Assembly: GCA_954871525.1 (NCBI GenBank)
Contig: OX940871.1
Span: forward strand, 14,414,532 to 14,478,531
From: Parietaria judaica
Taxonomy: Eukaryota; Streptophyta; Magnoliopsida; Rosales; Urticaceae
Direction of reading: 5' to 3'
DNA length: 64,000 bases
Below are positions 57,939 to 64,000 of the stretch, piece by piece (within the stretch, counting starts at the first letter, position 1; the number at the start of each line of letters is the position of its first letter). Position numbers and translations under genes: made by a program. The notes below the pieces were generated by a model, which was not told where the DNA came from, made no database searches, and saw only the letters and a list, made by a program, of their open reading frames with translations.

Positions 57939-60370
57939 TGTTGGACATGTGTGTCCTTAAACAAGATATTTATCCATTTGTAAAAGATTATGACAAGTCG
58001 TTGAATAAAGATGGTACTTATTATGTTAATCTTATTATAGTTTCTGTAGAGTAAAATAGAATATTTGATTCCTTAGTTCATAAAGGATGCAATTATGTTA
58101 TTATTATCACAAAAGAGTCATGTGAGGAAGAATTAATAAACATAATAAATGAACTTAAAATGTCCGTGACCTGATTAACTGGGTGGGAGCCCATTAATCG
58201 GTAAGGTCATTAATGTGACTGAAGTGACAATCCTATTCTTGATTTTGTGTGTGTCAACACTCACTAGAAGTGCATTAAGTATGAAGCGTCTTCATACTGG
58301 ACTGGACCTGACTTAAACTCAAGAAGTTGTCATATAAGACCGTCACTGACAACTTGTAGTTGAGTCACAAAATGATGATCAAATGGATATTAGTTCTAAG
58401 TCCTGAGTGGTCATGAGTCCAAGCTTCTGGCTTGATTGTTCTTTGATTTAACCGTGAAAGAACACAAGATATTACCGCTGTTCCCAACACTATTATTTTG
58501 GGAACATGATAGTCAGTGTAAGGATTGCTTGATCATAGACATGGGCATCACACAGCTCTCTTCAGAGTCATGATGATTCCCTTGGTTGTCAGTGGTGAGA
58601 AGTGAGAGGTACCCGTGCGCAACTTATGAATCGAAACCATAAGTGGGTTACTCATAATATTACTGGCTGAGTCAAGGATGAAAATGCATTGAGGGGCATT
58701 ACGGTATAAACCGCCTGCTCATGTGTGGGTCATCAAGTGAAAGGACAATAATCGGTATTTGATTGACTCTAATGGACACCCTGCTATATATAAGGGAATA
58801 ATATATACCGTATCACTAAAGAGTGCAGCCTCGGGTCTATAGTGGAATCACTTTGAGGTTTGACGAACACCTAGCTGTTCGTTGGAGCTTAAGTGATACG
58901 GGTCCATGGTCCCCAGGATAGCTCCGTAACGGATGATACGTACGTGATTAAAATACATTCTGGATAATGTTTAATCATTTGGCTCGACTTATAAAACTGA
59001 CAAGTCTGTGTCAGACGTCAGATAGTTTTATCGATAGCGTGACAAAAGTATCATATTTTGGTACAAGAAAGTAACTGATAAAAATAAAGTTAGAATTTAG
59101 ATTTTCGAACACCACCATGTTGCTCTAAATTAAATTCTAAGCAACTTTGCTTTTTGAACCAAGTCATTCTGACTTACGGTTTGTGATTTATGGATTTTCT
59201 AAGTTTATGACTCGGTTCGATAAACTATGAAATTAAATCACATGTCACGAATTTAAATGATGGTGTTGCACCATGACATTTAATGTGTGATAAAGAGACC
59301 AGGCTTTATTGATATAATTTAATTATTTGGATTTAATTATTAATATCTTATTAATAATTAATTAATAATTAAAGGATTTATATTGATAAATAAATAATAT
59401 ATTTATATATTATTTTATGTGTATATTCGAATTAGGGTTTGGAGATAACAAACCCTAGTTAAATTCGAATCACAGATATAGAAGTTTTTATTTTTGCGGC
59501 AATAGTACCTGAAGTTTGGTATCTTGGCAAAAACCCTAAAATCAATTTAATCCATTGGATCGGTTATTATTTAGTATCAACCGTTGGATTGAGATAATTG
59601 ATTTGAACCCTAATGTAATTCGAAATTGAAACTTGGTGACCAAATTTAGGTATGTCGAATTTGCTTGATTAATTCTGTCCGTTAAATCGGTTTTGAGATT
59701 TTATCTTTAAACCGTCGGATTAGAAATTAATTAATATTATATATATGAAATTAAAATTCGAATAAATTTGAGATAAAAGTTTGAATTAGGGTTTTGTAAA
59801 ACCCTAGGGTATTTGACTTTATCCCTAATTGATTTGAGCCATTGGATTGGTTTAAGATTTAATTTTAACCATTGGATCTAGATAATCATTAACAAATTCG
59901 AATTTAAATATATATGTATAATATAATTCGAAAATATATAATATGATGATAAGATTGAATGTTTTTAATCTTATCTTGTATTATTTAATTAATTAAATCC
60001 CTGATTAATTATATCCATTGGATCTAGATGAGATTGAATCTGGATCATTGGATTGAAATAATTATTTATATTTAATTAAAAGAATTCGAAAAAATTGGGA
60101 GGGAAAATCTCCAAATCGGTTACAGCTTGAGCCTATAAATAGGAAGCTGATTCTACACATTTCATACACCTCTCCCCAGAGCAAAAACTCGAGCTCTCCC
60201 TCTCTCTCTAGGGTCTGCGAGTTTGGTGCTTCTGATCTCTCTTCTGGTTCGGCTTAGGAGATATTTTTCTCCGGTAGCTTTAAAAGAACCGTCAGTTAAA
60301 TTTTGCGACGGAGTCCTGCGAGCGAAGCCCACGCTTCGGTAGCGAGGAATCCAGGAGAATATCCCGGAAG
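57939..60370 (+). repeat. 3' LTR of the copia element, truncated
   Basis: Matches the 5' LTR from its start to ...ATCCCGGAAG (52870), with a small insertion (ACATGGGCATCACAC) near 58,540. The last ~333 bp are missing and hAT sequence follows directly. Confidence 0.9.
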
Positions 60371-60521
60371 GATGTTAGAGCCTCGCCGCAAGTCTACAAA
60401 ATCATTGATGGTCGAGATCCTTATGCTTTCGAGAGATTGGATTATGGCCAAGAAACGACAACAAGAAAACGATATGTACGCCCGAGAATTGGCAAATTAC
60501 TTTTCACAAATTCAAATTTAA
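60371..60521 (+). pseudogene. hAT transposase, C-terminal remnant
   Basis: The frame from 60,372 (LEPRRKSTKSLMVEILMLSRDWIMAKKRQQENDMYA...) ends at TAA 60521. The MLSRDW segment corresponds to the conserved hAT C-terminal dimerisation region with its ...RDWL motif. The ~300-400 residues expected between the LDNASA segment at 50458 and this point are missing. Confidence 0.65.
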
Positions 60522-60850
60522 TTCGTTTTCAATTGTTCGTTTCCTTATTGTACTTTGAATTTGTAACTTCGTTTTCCGAATTGCCGTTGTAGTTGTACTA
60601 ACCCGTATCCTACCTTCGAGTTTGTTGAATAAAAACACATATTTACTTTCTTTTGTTTTGTTGTTGTATGTTTTATTTATCTCATAATTATTTTTTAAAT
60701 ATTTCAAACACTTAAAATAATTTTAAATTTTTTTTTTTAAACCCGAACTTAAGTATCAAATGTTTAGATTTAACCAAGTAAACGAAACGAGGGACTAAAT
60801 AATAAATAACAATAAATAACACAATTAAAAACTAAAAAAAATAAAATACA
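60522..60850. other. hAT 3' untranslated, AT-rich, no gene
   Basis: AT-rich trailer without ORF or repeat of note before the subterminal CCGGATA repeats. Confidence 0.5.
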
Positions 60851-60854
60851 AAAC

Positions 60855-60920
60855 CCGGAACCGGATATATCGGGGATTTTGTTTTCCCGGACCCGGATAT
60901 ATCCGGTTCCGGGTTTTACT
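60855..60920. repeat. hAT right subterminal CCGGATA repeats
   Basis: AACCCGGAACCGGATATATC, then CCGGATATATCCGG (60893-60906, a perfect palindrome), followed by an A-tract. Mirrors the left subterminal region. Confidence 0.7.
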
Positions 60921-60974
60921 AAAAAAAAAAAAAGTTCCGGTCGGTAGGAAAAAAGCCCTACATTTTGGGGACTA

Positions 60975-60982
60975 TTCAAAAT
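60975..60982 (+). repeat. 8-bp target-site duplication of the hAT element, right (TTCAAAAT)
   Basis: See 47923-47930; one mismatch. Confidence 0.8.
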
Positions 60983-61412
60983 CAAAGTTCTCGTCAAAGT
61001 CGTGTTCTACCACCACTTTTGGCGGCCCAATTAAAAGCGGAGATTCGACGGAAGTCAAGACGAACTCGCTGCCACACAAGGACGTCACTGTAGCAGCCAC
61101 GAACCGCCAAGTTGCTGCCCAAGCCAATCTCCACGGAGCCCGCGAACCCGAGCTCCCGCCAAACGCCGAAGTCAGCCGCCGTCGCACCGGGCGCAACACC
61201 ACTGAGCTCCACCATGCCAGACGACGTCGACGAACCCGCAGCAGTCGGCCCCACCGCGCCGGCGATCCCGCTGCTCTCGCTGCAGCCGCTGTCCGCGCCA
61301 AGCTCCGCCCGCGCAAGCTCGAAGACCGAGTTCGCTAGCCACCACGCCGTGTGTCGTACCGGCCATCACTCGACACTGACGACGCGCCTCCACCTGTGCC
61401 GGAGAAATCCAT
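60975..61412 (-). pseudogene. Antisense ORF of the Tat element, part upstream of the hAT insertion
   Basis: Minus strand, probable start at 61412 (MDFSGTGGGASSVSSDGRYDT). The sense of the frame then moves to another phase (AWWLANSVFELARAEL..., SSGMVELSGVAPGATAADFGVWRELGF) and again to a third (ESPLLIGPPKVVVEHDFDENFDFE), so at least two indels have occurred. The last frame meets the hAT duplication in the phase that continues at 47930. No known family is recognised. The plus-strand ORF over the same GC-rich DNA is a shadow. Confidence 0.5.
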
Positions 61413-61504
61413 CACCGCTGAGATCAAGCCCACTGCAGTGGTCGAGCTCTCCGGGAGAAGAAGGGAATCACGATTGGGAAAGAAAGAAGAAAAGGGAAAT
61501 ATAA

Positions 61505-62298
61505 TTTAAAGTACAAAAAGTTATACAAGGTAACCTCTAACCCTAATCTTTCATTTCCTCTTTTAATTTACTCGAATTTCATAACCTATGCAGCCCAAAA
61601 TTCGCATAAACTAGGCCCATAAAGCTGAAGTTTATTTTTAATTGGTCAAAAACGATCAAAAATGGGTTTTCATACGTTTTTAAGTGAAAAAGACTATTTT
61701 CAAAGGTTATTCATAAAACTTTGGAAATTAAACTTTGGAACTTTATAAAGTTTCATTTTTAATTTTCAAACATGAAAACCAAATTAAAACTAGTTTTCCT
61801 GGTTTTCATGAATTATTTAATTATTTACGGTATTTATTATAAGTTCGAAATTGCTCAATAATTAACGAACTTCTTAAAGTTCCGAGCTTAATGCGCAATT
61901 ATTATTTTCAAAGTATTTATTTATTCTCTCATTTATTATGTCACTTGATTTTATTTATTTATTTTTGGATTTATTTGCGGAGTTCAAAATTAATTTAAAA
62001 GGCCTTTATTTCACAAAGTGTGCCTATGAACCTCCAAAAATCCAAAGATCAAATAAAATCATAAAAAAGTGACTTATGATTAATTTAATCGCCTATGTCA
62101 TTGAATATGCTCCAAGTTATTTTCCCGCTTATTGTGCGATCATTTTCAAAAATATTTACAAACACCCAGTTAAAGGAAATTTGCAGTTCCTTGGGAGGAC
62201 GGAGAGGAGACAAAAATCTCTAACAACCCGGATCCTCGCCAAATAACACAAGTTGCCTTAAGTTTTAAAAGAAAAAGTTTATCGCGCAATACAATTAC
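61505..62298. other. AT-rich Tat internal region before the 3' LTR, no gene
   Basis: Upstream side of the antisense ORF. Contains short inverted words (AAACTTTGGAA...TTTATAAAGTTT) but no ORF or recognisable motif. Confidence 0.5.
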
Positions 62299-62318
62299 CC
62301 AAGAAACTGGGGAGTTAA
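62299..62318 (+). other. Tat polypurine tract region
   Basis: AAGAAACTGGGGAGTTA immediately before the 3' LTR; the purine run GAAACTGGGGAG is a short, imperfect tract. Confidence 0.5.
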
Positions 62319-63580
62319 TGTTATGTGCATTTCTCGTAACATATATAAATTGGGCACATTTTGGCAAATCGAGAAGCATCGGAGACCCTTTTTGCAGACA
62401 AGGGGCCCCGGCAATTCTCCTGCTGCAGGGAGAAATTCGCAGGACCCCTGAATGTGCAATATTCAGGGAAATATGAGGCCCCCAGGGGTGCAATTCCCAG
62501 GGAATTCGCAGGCCCCCAGGGTGCAATTTCCAGGAGTTGCTTTCCTATAAATAGGAGCCTTCCCCCCCTCATTTTCACACTCACTCACAGCTTTCTCCAG
62601 AGCTTCTCTCTATAGCTTTCTCTCTCTAAAAACTCGTCTACTCTAAGGAGGAAAGGACTTGAGTTAAGAGCTGAGATCGATCTAGAAGAAGAGTCCTAAG
62701 ACTGAGAAGAAAGGTTGTTCGACGGGTCAGCTAAGGCGTCCCTTGCTAGGTGGGAAACCACGCCACCACCTGTGAGGTCGACAGAGACGGAGCTTCCATT
62801 CGTCGGGATAAGGCCCCTCGTCATACGAGGCTAGCTACCCCGACAAGGTCGACAGAGACGGAGCTTCCCTTTGGCAGCATAAGGCCCCACGTCATACGAG
62901 GCCACCTACCCTGACAAGGTCGACTAAGGAGCCGACCTCGTCAGGTCGACTAACACGAGGGAAGTTCGACAATGACCTTGCAAGCAACCGCGAGGTCCAC
63001 GAAGAGCACATCACGCCGGTAATACCCAAGCCATCGGGCCACGGGTCACCCCCGCACCGCCAATAACGGCTCTTCTGACGAGTAAAACTACATCGTCATT
63101 CATTCGTCGTTTATTACTAACCCCGAACTACGTGGGACCTGATTCTCTTAAACTGAGATACTTAGGCAGCCTCGCCCAACCATAAGCGACGGGGCAAGGC
63201 CCCATTCTACCCTTTTTTGCAGGTCCTCCCTCGCCATAGGAGCTCGCCAAGGATGGAAAAACACGAAGAACCATCAAGACTAGCTCGGAGCTTCATCAAG
63301 ACCGGAGTTCGCCCTGACGAGGACATCGCCAAGACAAGGACTCCGCCCAGACGAGGAGCTTCACCATGAGCCGGACTTCGCCATCACCAAGGAAGTTCGC
63401 CGAGGATCGTCAACAACAGCCCGGAGACTCACCCAAGACGACGTGACCGCCTCAAGCTTTGACGATCATTAGTCAACCCGCGTTGACTCAGTACCAAATC
63501 ATCCTTGTGTTCAGCGGGTCAATCTCGGGACCCAAACCTTGGATCCGACTCTAAGTTCAAGCCATTTTTACGCAATAACA
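62319..63580 (+). repeat. 3' LTR of the Tat element (1262 bp, 485-bp deletion)
   Basis: Starts TGTTATGTGCATTTCTC and ends CGCAATAACA. Compared with the 5' LTR it lacks the interval 40446-40930, with CAAA at both edges of the missing piece. The TATA box is kept at 62544. It carries the same ~70-bp direct pair as the 5' LTR. Confidence 0.88.
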
Positions 63581-64000
63581 TTAAGAATTTTGAATTTCAT
63601 TTTTTGTTGAAAATATCGTTTAATTAGGGTTGTTTTGCATAAAATTGGAAAAAGACTCAGTTTTTTAGGAGCACGCATTAATTGGTGAAACAAGGTTTTT
63701 AGAGAGCGTCAAAAACTTTAAATGCCAAAACTAACCCAATTTATAATAATACAACCCAAATAAATGTCTAGCAAATGAAATTTCATCAATAACGCATCGT
63801 ATTTGCTCTCGTATGAAAACCAATTTTTAACACTTTTCGGTAATGATTTTAACCCGTTAAATGCTTTGTATAGAAACTACGATATAGTGCTTCGCGATTT
63901 AGGGATTAAAAGTAAATGTGATATAAATACTCCTTATTAAGAATTTTGAAGTTCATTTTTTGTTCAAAATATCGTGTGTTTTGCGTAAAATGGGAAAAAG
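63581..64000 (+). repeat. Satellite B resumes after the Tat element
   Basis: Continues TTAAGAATTTTGAA... at the monomer position where the left array stopped. The remaining ~420 bp cover a little more than one monomer. Confidence 0.92.

Larger units (their letters stand above)
50459..60370 (+). mobile_element. Ty1/copia LTR retrotransposon (Tork-like pol), defective
   Basis: Long LTRs starting TGTTGGACATG, an initiator-Met-type primer site and a polypurine tract AGTGGGAGAT before the 3' LTR. Reverse transcriptase and RNase H are present with nonsense codons. Gag, protease and integrase are not recognisable; their place is taken by a GC-rich island, small hairpin repeats and a spliced unknown ORF. 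The 3' LTR lacks its last ~330 bp, and the hAT sequence joins directly there, so no right target duplication exists. Confidence 0.88.
47931..60974 (+). mobile_element. hAT transposon nested in the Tat element
   Basis: Ends: TAATGGGCAAAATGTG at the left, and TAGTCCCCAAAATGTA read inward from the right. They share TA-T and CAAAATGT. Subterminal regions on both sides carry repeated CCGGATA/TATCCGG words, including a 14-bp palindrome CCGGATATATCCGG at 60893. The transposase gene runs on the plus strand in two exons and is interrupted by the copia element. Without the copia insertion about 3.1 kb remains, with the middle of the transposase missing. Confidence 0.85.
40396..63580 (+). mobile_element. 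Ty3/gypsy Tat-type LTR retrotransposon, defective, with nested elements
   Basis: Bounded by TGTTATGTGC... and ...AATAACA with a 5-bp duplication (GTAAG/TTAAG). Without the nested hAT and copia elements it is about 10.1 kb. In order: 5' LTR, primer site, gag, protease, an RNase H-like segment, tandem repeats, a long antisense ORF (as known in Tat-lineage elements), and 3' LTR. Reverse transcriptase and integrase are missing, so it could move only with help. The broken frames suggest it is old. Confidence 0.88.

Noticed and set aside
61112..61504. 130-codon plus-strand ORF in GC-rich Tat DNA
   Set aside because: It is the complement of the antisense ORF, whose frame is supported by continuity across the hAT insertion.

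Overview
The window looks like repeat-rich, heterochromatic (pericentromeric or knob-like) DNA of a flowering plant, probably a eudicot. There are no rRNA or tRNA genes and no intact host gene. Almost every base belongs to a satellite array or a transposable element. Plant-type elements (CACTA, Mutator-like, hAT, Ty3 Tat-type and Ty1/copia Tork-like) are nested in one another. The species cannot be named from sequence alone.

Layout. 1-8219 is the right-hand part of a CACTA-like element. It carries three tandem ~1.75 kb units, each with a small BED zinc-finger gene, dense palindromic GCC-N-CGGC motifs, a minus-strand gene with a plant-transposon domain, and a CACTA terminus at 8219. 8220-12982 and 18165-34957 are satellite A (monomer ~362 bp), organised as dimers (~723 bp, themselves in ~2.89 kb octamers) and as tetramers (~1451 bp). 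At 12992-18155 a Mutator-like element with a 9-bp target duplication interrupts satellite A. It holds a ~3 kb array of GTAAC-N4-GTTAC hairpin repeats and a possible host-gene fragment. 34958-40395 and 63581-64000 are satellite B (monomer ~359 bp, trimer ~1077 bp), a diverged relative of A.

Inside satellite B sits a Ty3/gypsy Tat-type LTR retrotransposon (40396-63580) with unequal LTRs, a broken gag, a protease and an RNase H-like remnant, but no reverse transcriptase or integrase. It also has a long antisense ORF. That antisense ORF is split by a hAT transposon (47931-60974), and the hAT transposase exon is in turn split by a Ty1/copia element (50459-60370). The copia element keeps reverse transcriptase and RNase H with nonsense codons. 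Where gag, protease and integrase would be expected it has a GC-rich island, small hairpin repeats and a three-exon ORF for a ~200-residue protein with two copies of a Cys-rich motif, which I do not recognise.

History that can be read directly: satellite B, then Tat element, then hAT, then copia; a later deletion removed the end of the copia 3' LTR together with the middle of the hAT gene. The strongest candidates for something undescribed are the spliced Cys-repeat gene in the copia element, the BED-finger/palindrome cassette of the CACTA element, the hairpin minisatellite in the Mutator-like element, and the switching higher-order organisation of the A/B satellites.
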